Source of the DNA: Methylomonas sp. 11b | GTDB lineage: Bacteria; Pseudomonadota; Gammaproteobacteria; Methylococcales; Methylomonadaceae | DNA: 64,000 nt | Reading direction: 5' to 3' | Assembly (NCBI RefSeq): GCF_000515215.1 | Contig: NZ_KI911557.1 | Span: 2,847,741-2,911,740, forward strand | Notes under the pieces: model-generated | Seen by the model: only the letters and a program-made list of their open reading frames with translations | Database searches by the model: none | What the model was told of the DNA's origin: nothing | Program-made: the position numbers and the translations under genes | Shown: positions 9,149 to 17,515 of the stretch, piece after piece | Layout of the letters: each line of letters starts with the position of its first letter | How positions within the stretch are numbered: the first letter of the stretch is position 1

Positions 9149-10272
9149 TGACGAGCGGATTGAAAATGCATAGGCTGTTTGCCGGCTGGCAATGCCTGCT
9201 GCTGGTTTGTTTGCTGCTGCAATCGGGCTGGGCAGCCGCGCACGATCCTGGTCTAAGTTCGATAGATGTGTCTGTCAAATCCGAGCAAGTCGTAGCTAAA
9301 TTGACCTTTGCCCTGCAAGACATCGAAGCCTTTGCGCCGATGGACAGCGACCTGGATGCAGAGGTTAGCGCTGCCGAGCGTGAAGCCGCCAAGCCGGACA
9401 TCGCCAAAATGCTGGCTGCGCAGTTGCGGGTCAATATTGATGGCGCTGATGTGCAAGCCGCGGCGCCAGGGACTGTCGTTTACGATGAACAGAACAATGC
9501 TCATGTCGAATTTATTTTTCAATCGGTGCCGCACCAACAGTTGCAGGTGCAATCCAAGTTATTGGCCTGGCTACCTGACGGGCATCAGCAGTATGTCACG
9601 GTACGCGACGCCGCCGGTAAAACACTGAGCGAGAAGATGCTAAGCAGGGCGGACGACCAGTTGCAATTGGTATTGTCCCCTGCGGATCAATCCGTGGCGC
9701 AAAACGATTCCCGATTTTCCGCGTTTGCGGATTTTTTGAAGCTGGGCATCGAGCACATCCTCACCGGTTACGACCACCTGTTATTCTTGTTTGCCTTGCT
9801 GGCCGTCACGCATAGTTTCTGGCCGGCAATCAAGATCGTCACCTTCTTTACCATCGCCCATTCCATCACCTTGGCGTTTGCAGGGCTTAATATCATCGAG
9901 TTACCCAGCAGCTTTGTCGAACCGGTAATCGCGCTGACCATCATTTACGTGGCGGTAGAAAACATTATACGTGGCGATCACCCGAAAGGCCGGCAGTGGC
10001 TGACCTTCGGCTTTGGCTTGATTCACGGCTTTGGCTTTGCGAGTGTGCTGCGGGAAATGAATATTTCCAGCGGCGACACCGGCATCTTGTTGCCCTTGCT
10101 GTCGTTTAACCTAGGCATAGAAACCGGCCAAATCGCGGTGGCGTCGGTGGTGTTGCCTATCATCTGGTGGCTAAACAACAAGCCGGCTTTTGCCGAGAAA
10201 TTCTTGAAAGGTTGTTCGGCCATGGTGGCCTTGATGGGGGCTTATTGGCTATTGGAGCGGACGGTTTTGTAA
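9148..10272 (+). CDS. HupE/UreJ-like membrane protein with periplasmic N-domain
   Basis: 374 residues. A signal peptide (ending AAAHDPGLSS) leads a soluble domain of about 165 residues, then six to seven membrane helices. The membrane part has GIEHILTGYDHLLFLFALL and FGLIHGFGFASVLREM, the His/Asp-rich signatures of the HupE/UreJ family linked with nickel or cobalt uptake. The larger N-terminal domain is typical of the HupE/UreJ_2 subgroup, often annotated as membrane protein in copper or respiratory clusters. The metal specificity is unproven; adjacent CopC favours copper. Its ATG overlaps the previous stop by one base. Confidence 0.82.
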   Translation: MTSGLKMHRLFAGWQCLLLVCLLLQSGWAAAHDPGLSSIDVSVKSEQVVAKLTFALQDIEAFAPMDSDLDAEVSAAEREAAKPDIAKMLAAQLRVNIDGADVQAAAPGTVVYDEQNNAHVEFIFQSVPHQQLQVQSKLLAWLPDGHQQYVTVRDAAGKTLSEKMLSRADDQLQLVLSPADQSVAQNDSRFSAFADFLKLGIEHILTGYDHLLFLFALLAVTHSFWPAIKIVTFFTIAHSITLAFAGLNIIELPSSFVEPVIALTIIYVAVENIIRGDHPKGRQWLTFGFGLIHGFGFASVLREMNISSGDTGILLPLLSFNLGIETGQIAVASVVLPIIWWLNNKPAFAEKFLKGCSAMVALMGAYWLLERTVL

Positions 10273-10420
10273 ACCGCCCTTGGCTGGGTTGCCGAGCACG
10301 AGAAGAGGCAAACACCCGGTTGACCCAAGATATTAGCGACTCCGGAAAGTTTGAATATCCAATGCCCTTGCCGTCTGCAAAGACGCCTGCTCCGTCAACT
10401 GTGACAGCGCAGGCGAGGAG

Positions 10421-10490
10421 TTTCGCATTGCGCTACCCATCCTCGAAATTTGTCATCCCAGTCCCTTAGGACGGGTAGCGCAACGCGAAA
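10421..10490. repeat. Imperfect inverted repeat (GCGCTACCC element)
   Basis: Left arm 10421-10443 and right arm 10468-10490 pair over 23 positions with two mismatches (core TTGCGCTACCC / GGGTAGCGCAA). It fills the middle of the gap 10273-10618 between the HupE-like gene and gltA. It looks like a small dispersed palindromic element; no coding is seen in the gap. Confidence 0.7.
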
Positions 10491-10618
10491 CCCATCAATC
10501 AGGCCCTCGTTTTTCGTTAAATTGTAAACAATCCCGATCTAAAGCTGTGTTTATTCGCTATTTGCAATAGAATACAAACCATCCCCTTCTCAACAGCTAG
10601 CTCTCCGGAGAATTTGAC

Positions 10619-11914
10619 ATGACTGATAAAAAAGTGACGTTAAAACAGGAAGACCAAGACCGCGTAATCGAATTACCGGTCACACCCGGCACCATGGGTC
10701 CGTCCGTCATCGATATTCGTTCCTTGTACGCACAGACCGGCCATTTTACGTACGATCCCGGTTTTACCTCCACCGCCAGCTGTACTTCAAAAATCACATT
10801 CATCGACGGCGACGCCGGCGTGCTGTTGTACCGGGGCTACCCGATCGAACAACTGGCGGAAAAATGCGATTTTCTGGAAGTCTGTTATCTGCTGCTGAAC
10901 GGCGACTTACCCAACGGCTCGGAAATGAAAGGCTTCGTCACTACCATTAGCCAACATGTGATGGTGCACGAACAGTTGATCAAATTTTACAGCGGCTTCC
11001 GCCGCGACGCGCACCCGATGGCGGTATTGGTAGGTGTAGTCGGGGCACTGTCGGCGTTCTATCACGAAGTGATGGACATCACCTGCAAGGAAGACCGCTA
11101 TATCTCCGCGATCCGCCTGATCGCGAAAATGCCTACCATGGTAGCGATGTGCTACAAATACAGCATCGGCATGCCGTTTATCTATCCCAAACGCAAACTG
11201 GGCTATGCGGAAAACTTTATGCGCATGATGCACGGCGACCCCGGCGAAGATTATCTGGCCAACCCGGTTTTGGTCAGAGCGCTGGATAGAATCCTGATTC
11301 TGCACGCCGACCACGAACAAAACGCATCTACCTCCACCGTGCGACTGGCCGGATCCAGCGGCGCCAACCCTTACGCTTGCGTCGCGGCCGGTATTGCCTG
11401 CCTGTGGGGCGCGGCACACGGCGGCGCCAACGAAGCGGTGTTGAACATGCTGGAAGAAATCGGCGATGTGTCGAAAATCGGCGAATATGTCGCCAGAGCC
11501 AAGGATAAAAACGATCCGTTCCGCCTGATGGGTTTTGGTCACCGGGTTTACAAAAACTACGATCCGCGCGCCAAACTGATGCGGCAAACCTGCCACGAAG
11601 TGCTGGACGAATTGAATCTGAACGACGACCGTCTGTTCAAACTGGCGATGGAACTGGAGCGCATTGCCCTGGAAGACCCATACTTCGTCGAGAAAAAACT
11701 CTACCCCAACGTCGATTTTTATTCCGGCATCGTCCTGCGCGCTCTAGGCATCCCGACCGAAATGTTTACCGCCATCTTTGCTTTGGCCCGCTCGGTGGGC
11801 TGGATAGCCCAATGGGATGAAATGATCTCCGATCCCGAATTGAAAATCGGCCGGCCGCGGCAGTTATATAAAGGCGTGACGACTAGGGACGTGAAATCGA
11901 TTTCTAATCGGTGA
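10619..11914 (+). CDS. gltA: Citrate synthase (type II)
   Basis: 431 residues, the typical length of hexameric type II citrate synthase. It condenses oxaloacetate and acetyl-CoA to citrate in the TCA cycle. The N-terminal beta domain ([19 protein letters not shown]) is characteristic of the NADH-sensitive gram-negative type. Catalytic regions are [17 protein letters not shown] and [13 protein letters not shown] (active-site histidines) and [15 protein letters not shown] (active-site Asp). The ATG follows GGAG at 10606-10609. It stands alone, flanked on both sides by palindromic repeats. Confidence 0.96.
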   Translation: MTDKKVTLKQEDQDRVIELPVTPGTMGPSVIDIRSLYAQTGHFTYDPGFTSTASCTSKITFIDGDAGVLLYRGYPIEQLAEKCDFLEVCYLLLNGDLPNGSEMKGFVTTISQHVMVHEQLIKFYSGFRRDAHPMAVLVGVVGALSAFYHEVMDITCKEDRYISAIRLIAKMPTMVAMCYKYSIGMPFIYPKRKLGYAENFMRMMHGDPGEDYLANPVLVRALDRILILHADHEQNASTSTVRLAGSSGANPYACVAAGIACLWGAAHGGANEAVLNMLEEIGDVSKIGEYVARAKDKNDPFRLMGFGHRVYKNYDPRAKLMRQTCHEVLDELNLNDDRLFKLAMELERIALEDPYFVEKKLYPNVDFYSGIVLRALGIPTEMFTAIFALARSVGWIAQWDEMISDPELKIGRPRQLYKGVTTRDVKSISNR

Positions 11915-11967
11915 TAAAACAAATAGTTAAGTCCCCTATCCTTCTGGACAACTGCACCTAACTTAAA

Positions 11968-12135
11968 GACGGGCAGCCCCTTCTCCCTCAGGGAGAAGGC
12001 TGGGATGAGGGGATCAATAAAGTTCTTTGCCTTATTTATTCTCCTCACCCCAACCCTCTCCAGCAGGAGAGGGGGCTTAACTAAACGGTATTAACTCTAG
12101 CTCTCTCCCTTAGTAAGGGGGATTTTTTGGAGGTT
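11968..12135. repeat. CTCCC/GGGAG dispersed repeat, MITE-like copy
   Basis: CCTTCTCCC (11979-11987) pairs with GGGAGAAGG (11991-11999), followed by GGGATGAGGGG, a spacer, and a mirrored CTCCTCACCCCAACCCTCTCC copy. It ends in GATTTTTTGGAGGTT (12121-12135), which resembles the terminal repeat of the MITE at 37557-37689. The left terminus is not clear. Confidence 0.65.
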
Positions 12136-12159
12136 ATTTAGCGCATTGGTTGATGACCT

Positions 12160-12939
12160 TCAAGAAGTAACCGCCGAGCGCTTCAACACTCTAATCTGCA
12201 AAAAATCCCAGGCAAAACGTAGTAGAAACACCGGGTTGGTGGAAAAATAACGCTTAACCAGCCGCCTATCCTTAGCCATCCGATAGCACCATTCCAACCC
12301 ACTTTTTTGCATCCACAGCGGCGCCCGCTTGATGTGTCCGGAGTGAAAATCAAAAGCCGCGCCCACCCCCAATTGCACCGGCACATGCACTCTGTCCAGA
12401 TGCGCCGCAATCCATTTTTCCTGCTTGGGCGCGCCTAAGCCCACCCAGAGAAAATCCGGCCTGGCGGCGTTGATCAAATCGACCAATTGTTGATCTTCTT
12501 CTGTGGACAAGGGCCGAAACGGCGGAGAATGCCAGCCCACAAGCTCTGCTTGCGGATAACGCTTGCGGATGTTGGCGACCAAATCCGCCAAGACCTCGTC
12601 TTTACCGCCGAGAAAAAAATGCCGCCAGCCCAACTGCTGCCCGTGATCCAGGCATTTCAACATCAAGTCCGGCCCGCAAACTCGGGTTTTAATCGGCGCT
12701 TGATGCACCAGCTTGGCGTACCAAACCAAAGGCAGGCCATCCATGGTGGACAAGGCGTTGTTGGAAATATCACGCAACTCATGATCGGTGAGACAGGCCA
12801 CGGTGGTATGCACATTGGCGATACAGACCTGATGGGCTTGGCCGCTGGCGATCCACTCCTGAAATAGTTGTAACGTAAGCTCGTAATCCAGGATAGGGAA
12901 GCGTATTCCGAAAATATCTACTGACTTGATTGCTTGCAT
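12160..12939 (-). CDS. WecG/TagA/CpsF-family glycosyltransferase (GT26)
   Basis: 259 residues from ATG 12939; an ATG at 12951 is in frame, but GGAG lies 6 bases before the second one. The GT26 signatures are present: TMDGLPLVW with the conserved Asp, HFFLGGKDEVL, FLWVGLGAPKQEKWI and GVGAAFDFHSG. Such enzymes add a sugar (for example ManNAcA or ManNAc) to a lipid-linked intermediate of surface polysaccharides at the cytoplasmic face. A C-terminal amphipathic stretch (FLLRFAWDFLQIRVL) may hold it at the membrane. A degraded copy of this gene lies at 14795-15080. It is likely part of the exopolysaccharide region that follows. Confidence 0.9.
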   Translation of the reverse strand: MQAIKSVDIFGIRFPILDYELTLQLFQEWIASGQAHQVCIANVHTTVACLTDHELRDISNNALSTMDGLPLVWYAKLVHQAPIKTRVCGPDLMLKCLDHGQQLGWRHFFLGGKDEVLADLVANIRKRYPQAELVGWHSPPFRPLSTEEDQQLVDLINAARPDFLWVGLGAPKQEKWIAAHLDRVHVPVQLGVGAAFDFHSGHIKRAPLWMQKSGLEWCYRMAKDRRLVKRYFSTNPVFLLRFAWDFLQIRVLKRSAVTS

Positions 12940-13126
12940 TCCGTGCTCCATCGGGCGGTTAATTGAAAAGTGATGTTTTTAATTTTGTCACCCCTAGCAT
13001 CGCTATATTTGCCTCCGGAGTCAATTCAGAGCAGACCAATTCGACTAAATCAACGAGGTATCAATCAAGTACGCCTGTATTCCGCCTGCGGACAATGCCA
13101 TTAACTTAAGTTGAACCATAATAGAT

Positions 13127-13170
13127 CCCTCTCCCTATGGGAGAGGGCTAAGGTGAGGGGTAAATAATGA
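13127..13170. repeat. CTCCC/GGGAG dispersed repeat
   Basis: A perfect 9-bp stem, CCCTCTCCC (13127-13135) and GGGAGAGGG (13139-13147), is followed by TAAGGTGAGGGG. It is one copy of the repeat family scattered over the window. The rest of the gap 12940-13294 shows no gene. Confidence 0.7.
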
Positions 13171-13294
13171 TTTTAACCCCCGATCCCAACTTTCTCCTTT
13201 GTGGCTTGCTGATAAGAGATTTTTAAATTTTTAGCAGTCTCCTATAAGTTTAAGGAGCGCTGCCATAGCTAAAGCGTTCAGAAAACCAGCGCGG

Positions 13295-13915
13295 TCAAGG
13301 TGCACAATTAACCACCAGCTCATCACTATATTGACCAACCTCGGCGTCCTTCAAGATATAAACCGCTGTATAGCGGCGCAGTTCCGGCTTGCCGGCAACC
13401 AGTAAAGGCCGGTTATCGATATAAGGCGGTATCGTATCCCTGGCTAAAAACACAAACTCCGCCTCCCCCTCGCGCTGACAATAGATATTGATACCGTCGC
13501 TCTTGGATTTAACAAAATTGAGAACCACCACGCCACCCGTTTGATCTACACCGGTCAAAACCGGTTTAGCGTCGGTAAGCTTGGTTGTATCTTCCGAGCC
13601 AATGATACCGAGCAAATTACCCAAAGCATCGGAATAAGCCGGATGCGCCTTGATGCGTCTGACTAGGGCTCTCACTCGGCTTTCGATATTATTGCGACTG
13701 GCAGTTTTAGCCGCCGTGGCATGCCTTGCTGCCGCAGAAGCGGCATTTACTTCGCTGATCTTGGTATGTAACTCCTGATTATCGCTATCGACACTAGCAA
13801 TATCCTCGGCGGATAAACCAAATTCCGCCTGACGCGCGGCGAGATTGACCTTAAAACGATCATGCCAAATCAATAAATCGCTATCAGGGTGCGGAAAATA
13901 ATCGGATTTAGCCAT
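13295..13915 (-). CDS. Hypothetical protein, no family recognised
   Basis: 206 residues, no signal peptide and no membrane helix. The first half is Ala-rich and helical (NAASAAARHATAAKTASRNN, preceded by a heptad-like segment). The second half, from about residue 120, has alternating hydrophobic residues and ends YTAVYILKDAEVGQYSDELV, the look of a fibronectin-type III-like beta sandwich. The start MAKSDYFPHPD follows GGAG-like sequence (GAGAATTCAAA). It stands between two repeat copies with no partner genes. Similar helical-plus-beta proteins are known to me only as conserved hypotheticals. Confidence 0.6.
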   Translation of the reverse strand: MAKSDYFPHPDSDLLIWHDRFKVNLAARQAEFGLSAEDIASVDSDNQELHTKISEVNAASAAARHATAAKTASRNNIESRVRALVRRIKAHPAYSDALGNLLGIIGSEDTTKLTDAKPVLTGVDQTGGVVVLNFVKSKSDGINIYCQREGEAEFVFLARDTIPPYIDNRPLLVAGKPELRRYTAVYILKDAEVGQYSDELVVNCAP

Positions 13916-13942
13916 TTTGAATTCTCCATATTGTTATCAGAG

Positions 13943-14144
13943 GAAACCTCAAAAATTAAGAAACCGCCTTCTCACTCTGGGGGATGTCGTAAAAAACGAA
14001 ATAGTCCCTTCTCCCCCAGTACCCTCAGGGCATAAAGGAGAAGGTTAGGAAGAGGGTATATAAAACACTAGTTTATTGCCTTCTCACCCTAGCCCGCTCC
14101 GTTATGCCCAGTGGGAGCGGGGGAGAAGGGATTTTTAGACGCTT
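13943..14144. mobile_element. MITE-like element with CCTC(T)AAAAAT ends
   Basis: The left end GAAACCTCAAAAATT (13943-) and right end GATTTTTAGACGC (14130-) form imperfect terminal inverted repeats. The interior holds CTTCTCCC/GGGAGAAGG type repeats (CTTCTCCCCCAG..., GTGGGAGCGGGGGAGAAGG). Size and ends match the MITE at 37557-37689, although the inside is longer and partly duplicated. Confidence 0.6.
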
Positions 14145-14148
14145 AAAA

Positions 14149-14230
14149 AACGCAATACCGCACAGACATCGGCGCGGCAGACTTCACCGTAGAGCTAACC
14201 AAAATCAACGGCATAACTCTAACGGCTTAA
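14149..14230 (+). pseudogene. C-terminal coding scrap next to the MITE
   Basis: Right after the MITE end an open stretch reads QYRTDIGAADFTVELTKING and ends ITLTA with a stop at 14228-14230. It looks like the tail of a larger, probably secreted protein whose remainder is gone. It has no start codon and no homologue in this window. Confidence 0.35.
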
Positions 14231-14266
14231 TTAATTCTATATACATTATAAGAAGCTCTACAAGCC

Positions 14267-14482
14267 TTTGGTGGTGCGGCTAAATGTCGCGTCCGCACCC
14301 ACGACTAGCTCATGGTTGCCGACAAACTAATTGGCGGCAACCATAAAAAGTTCATCGGCACCCACAAAACACCTGGAGGTACCCACAGAAGGCTCATCGG
14401 CGCCAACAACGCTCCTGGCGGTAATCCCAGACACTTCATCGGTGCCTATAAAGCCTCCGGCGTTGCCAATCAAGGCCTGTAG
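14267..14482 (+). repeat. 42-bp (14-codon) degenerate tandem repeat
   Basis: Five units of 42 bp, the last 48. Units begin at 14267, 14309, 14351, 14393 and 14435. Translated in the + frame, units 3-5 read FIGTHKTPGGTHRR, LIGANNAPGGNPRH and FIGAYKASGVANQ. Unit 2 is LMVADKLIGGNHKK, and unit 1 ends in a stop codon. The period is a multiple of three and changes are mostly at codon ends, so it looks like a decayed coding repeat with a Gly-Gly turn per unit. No start or larger ORF remains. Confidence 0.6.
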
Positions 14483-14565
14483 CGTGCCTCCTAGCCCTCT
14501 GTGAATACTCCCAAGTCGTCCAGATCAGACCAGAAAACAGACTTCGGTACACCATTAAGATTTAA

Positions 14566-14600
14566 TTAAAATAAAAAAATGGCTTGGTTATCAAGCCATT
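14566..14600 (-). terminator. Rho-independent terminator, minus strand
   Basis: Read on the minus strand, AATGGCTTG pairs with CAAGCCATT (9 bp, 5-base loop, 14578-14600) and is followed by TTTTTTATTTT. It lies about 195 bases downstream of the wecG-like pseudogene on the same strand and was probably its terminator. Confidence 0.75.
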
Positions 14601-14794
14601 ATGTTTTAGGCTGTACCTAGCCTCCAAATTTATCCGTTTGTACTTTGGCAGCCTGGACACGAACGGATAGTATCTTAGCGACACCATTCGCACCGAACCT
14701 AGCAAACTGAAATACTCAGAGGCACATTACGGATAATGCTTGGATGGATACATAAAATAGCTATTCTCAAATCCATAATTTACACAGGTTTTTA

Positions 14795-15080
14795 GCAATA
14801 CGGCTCAATTACAACTCAGGACGTGCTTTAGCTTTAACGCTAGGACCATGCATCAAATTGGCAGACCAACGCTAAGAGCCTCCTGACACCAATTGAAAAG
14901 CGTTTTTCGAGAGCCTCTGTCCATCGTTATTGAAAAGAGGTGCTAGCATTTTATGCAACTTGGCGATACAGATTATATGTAAGCCCCACTGTTGACCCAA
15001 TTCTGAAACAATTTCAAAGTATCCTCGGATCCACGGACCGGAACCATACCTCAAATATTAACTGAACTAGCTGACTGTAT
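14795..15080 (-). pseudogene. Degenerate wecG/tagA-like gene fragment
   Basis: The minus strand aligns with the start of the intact glycosyltransferase at 12160-12939. Examples: IQSASSVNI-stop-GMVPVRG against MQAIKSVDIFGIRFPIL; DTLKLFQ against LTLQLFQ; CIAKLH against CIANVH; and NAF...SGG-stop-RWSANLMH against NAL...DGLPLVWYAKLVH. The copy has several in-frame stop codons and an abnormal start, and the match fades after about 95 codons. At DNA level the 13-mer TTGGCGATACAGA (+ strand) is shared. It is therefore a decayed paralogue, not a gene. The first beta-helix gene starts 50 bases away, divergently. Confidence 0.8.
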
Positions 15081-15129
15081 TCCGTTGTTTAATAAGCAAT
15101 TGGAGCGCAAATTAAGAAAAGGAGAAAAA

Positions 15130-17241
15130 ATGTTAATTAAAGCTTTGATCACCCTGGTATTCACTACTTTCTGTACCGCCGCGAAGGCACAGGATTTTTA
15201 TGTCTCTCCATCTGGAAGCGACAAGTTCAACGGCCTCTCTCCAAGGGCCAATTTCTGGACTAATACAGGCCCATTCAAATCCCTTTCTCGCGCCCAACAA
15301 GCCATCAGAAGTTTAAAAGCGGCTGGAAAATTTAACCAGGCGATAACTGTACATGTTGGCAAAGGGATATATCCAATTAGTACCCCTCTGGAATTCAATA
15401 ATCTCGACTCAGGCTTACCAGGGCAAGAGATCCTTTGGCTGGGCGAAAAGGGGGTCACAATAATATCCGGCGGTATTGCGCTCAAAAACTGCCAGGCATA
15501 TGACACAGCCAACCCATTAAAAATATTGAGTTGTCCGCTAGACTCAACCACAGTGTCTAGAATAAAAAACGAAGCCAATGATCGTATATTGGGGAATAAC
15601 CCCGAGATTGGTTTTTTTGTTAATGAAAAATGGATGCAACCGGCACGCTGGCCAAATTCAGGCTGGGCGCATATCAAAGAACCACTTGATAAATTCACAC
15701 AATTTAGCGTCTACCAAAAAATGCCTCAATTTACGGGCAACTTAAGCACTGCTCAGGCTCACATGTATGCGAACAACGACTTTTTCGATCAATATGTGGG
15801 CGTTTCAAATATCGATTTAACTAACAATAAAATAACATTGCTTGATAAAACCACATATCCGCTGGTTGCCGCTCGACGCTTTTATTTGCAAAACATCGAG
15901 GCTGCCCTTGATGCAGAGGGAGAATGGTTCTATGACAAAGCCAATAACAGAATTTTATTCATCCCTCCGTATAACGTCCCTCCCTCAAGTATTGTAATTT
16001 CTGGGACCACTAACCTCATAATAATCAATGAATCCTCTCATATTAACTTTAGTAACTTGACCCTCCGACACAGCTCAGGCCATGGCGTCAAAATTCAAAA
16101 ATCAGATAATATATTGCTGGACAATTTAGAAATAAATAATGTTGTTGGTAAAGCTATATATGGTCGCCAAAGTACGAACATAACTATCTCAAACAATTAC
16201 ATTCATCATACTGGACAGGGCGGAATTCTGATTCATGGTGGAGATCGGCCAACTCTAAAAGCGTCTGGAAATCTTATTGATAATAACCATATTCACAATT
16301 TTGACGCAATACTATTCAATCACTCTCCAGCAATCGATACTAGTGGCGTAGCATCAACTGTATCGCATAATCTGATAGAAAATGCGAATGGCAACGCCAT
16401 CGACCTTAGTGGGAATGATCATCTGATCGAAAAAAACGAAATTACGCAAATATGTCAACAATCCGCCGACTGCGGAGGAATCTATTCAGGAAGGGACTGG
16501 ACTTATAGGGGCAATGTAATCCGTTACAACTATCTTCACGATTTTTACGGTTACGAGATGGATTTTACCTTCACTGATATTTCCAAAAACAACATTATTT
16601 ACCGCTATAAGGGTGCAAGAGGTATTTACCTTGACGACGCAGTAAGCGGAATGACCGTATTCGGCAATATTCTCGTTAACACAGGCACCATGTCAATCCA
16701 AATAGGTGGCGGCCGAGATCATCGCATTGAAAACAATGTGATTAAAACTACGGGTAGGGCTATATGGATGGACCAGCGATTCCCAGGTTTTAACTGGGAT
16801 AACATGAGAAACACTTTGAAAACCATGCCCGTCAACAGTGACCTTTGGTTAGCGAAATATCCTGAGCTCGGCGTTCAAATGGAACACGATACTTGGCCGG
16901 AAGGCAATAGTATTCAAAGAAACGTAATAATCAGCACTGGATACTTGGGATATTCACTTCGTTACGTTGCGCCTTTAAAAGGCAATGCTATAGGCAATAA
17001 TCTATTATGGCATGCGAGCAGTGGCATAAGGCTCGACTACACAATCCTGGACAACGGTTATAGTGTGGGAGGAGCGCTTTGGAACGACTGGCTTAACCAG
17101 GGCATCGAAACAAATAGCCTAAATGTCAACCCTTGTTTGAATATATCAGGTAGCAAAATTAGCATAACATGCGCTAATTCACCTATTTATAGTCTAGGCT
17201 TTCAAACTAACCTACCATCCGACATTGGACTTGTAAAATAG
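15130..17241 (+). CDS. Secreted right-handed beta-helix protein 1
   Basis: 703 residues. The start is ATG 15130, with GGAG 5 bases upstream; an in-frame TTG at 15085 has no such site. A signal peptide ends AAKA-Q. The N-terminal block (YVSPSGSDKFNGLSP, FKSLSRAQQAIRSLK, then a glycine-rich ISGGIAL) and the central run of short NxxIxxN / ILLDNLEINN coils are typical of PbH1 parallel beta-helix proteins. The overall plan recalls GH141-like enzymes, but no catalytic residues can be assigned. A conserved CQQSADCGGIYSGRDWTYRG motif probably holds a disulfide. It is one of three paralogues here. A role in cutting or modifying the local exopolysaccharide is inferred. Confidence 0.82.
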   Translation: MLIKALITLVFTTFCTAAKAQDFYVSPSGSDKFNGLSPRANFWTNTGPFKSLSRAQQAIRSLKAAGKFNQAITVHVGKGIYPISTPLEFNNLDSGLPGQEILWLGEKGVTIISGGIALKNCQAYDTANPLKILSCPLDSTTVSRIKNEANDRILGNNPEIGFFVNEKWMQPARWPNSGWAHIKEPLDKFTQFSVYQKMPQFTGNLSTAQAHMYANNDFFDQYVGVSNIDLTNNKITLLDKTTYPLVAARRFYLQNIEAALDAEGEWFYDKANNRILFIPPYNVPPSSIVISGTTNLIIINESSHINFSNLTLRHSSGHGVKIQKSDNILLDNLEINNVVGKAIYGRQSTNITISNNYIHHTGQGGILIHGGDRPTLKASGNLIDNNHIHNFDAILFNHSPAIDTSGVASTVSHNLIENANGNAIDLSGNDHLIEKNEITQICQQSADCGGIYSGRDWTYRGNVIRYNYLHDFYGYEMDFTFTDISKNNIIYRYKGARGIYLDDAVSGMTVFGNILVNTGTMSIQIGGGRDHRIENNVIKTTGRAIWMDQRFPGFNWDNMRNTLKTMPVNSDLWLAKYPELGVQMEHDTWPEGNSIQRNVIISTGYLGYSLRYVAPLKGNAIGNNLLWHASSGIRLDYTILDNGYSVGGALWNDWLNQGIETNSLNVNPCLNISGSKISITCANSPIYSLGFQTNLPSDIGLVK

Positions 17242-17515
17242 ACTACTCTAACCAAAATCGAGAGCTTACTGCCCACGTCGGCATGTCATTGCCGGCGTCA
17301 GTTTTGATAACTGTAAGTACAAAACTTCTTTTTAGCCTCTACAATTAGAAATTTAGAACAAGCGTAAACTAATTAGGCAGACCCTGCACAAGACTGTCCC
17401 AATTGAAAGTACTAAACTATGATCATCAAATTTTCGATATATATCATTGAGTCTACTAAATGTAATTATCTAAAGAACTCAAAACTTAATCTAGCTATTA
17501 ACCGGAGAGTATCCA

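Noticed and set aside
12487..12867. Plus-strand open frame opposite the WecG-like gene
   Set aside because: Antisense to a clear glycosyltransferase with GT26 motifs; no domain of its own.
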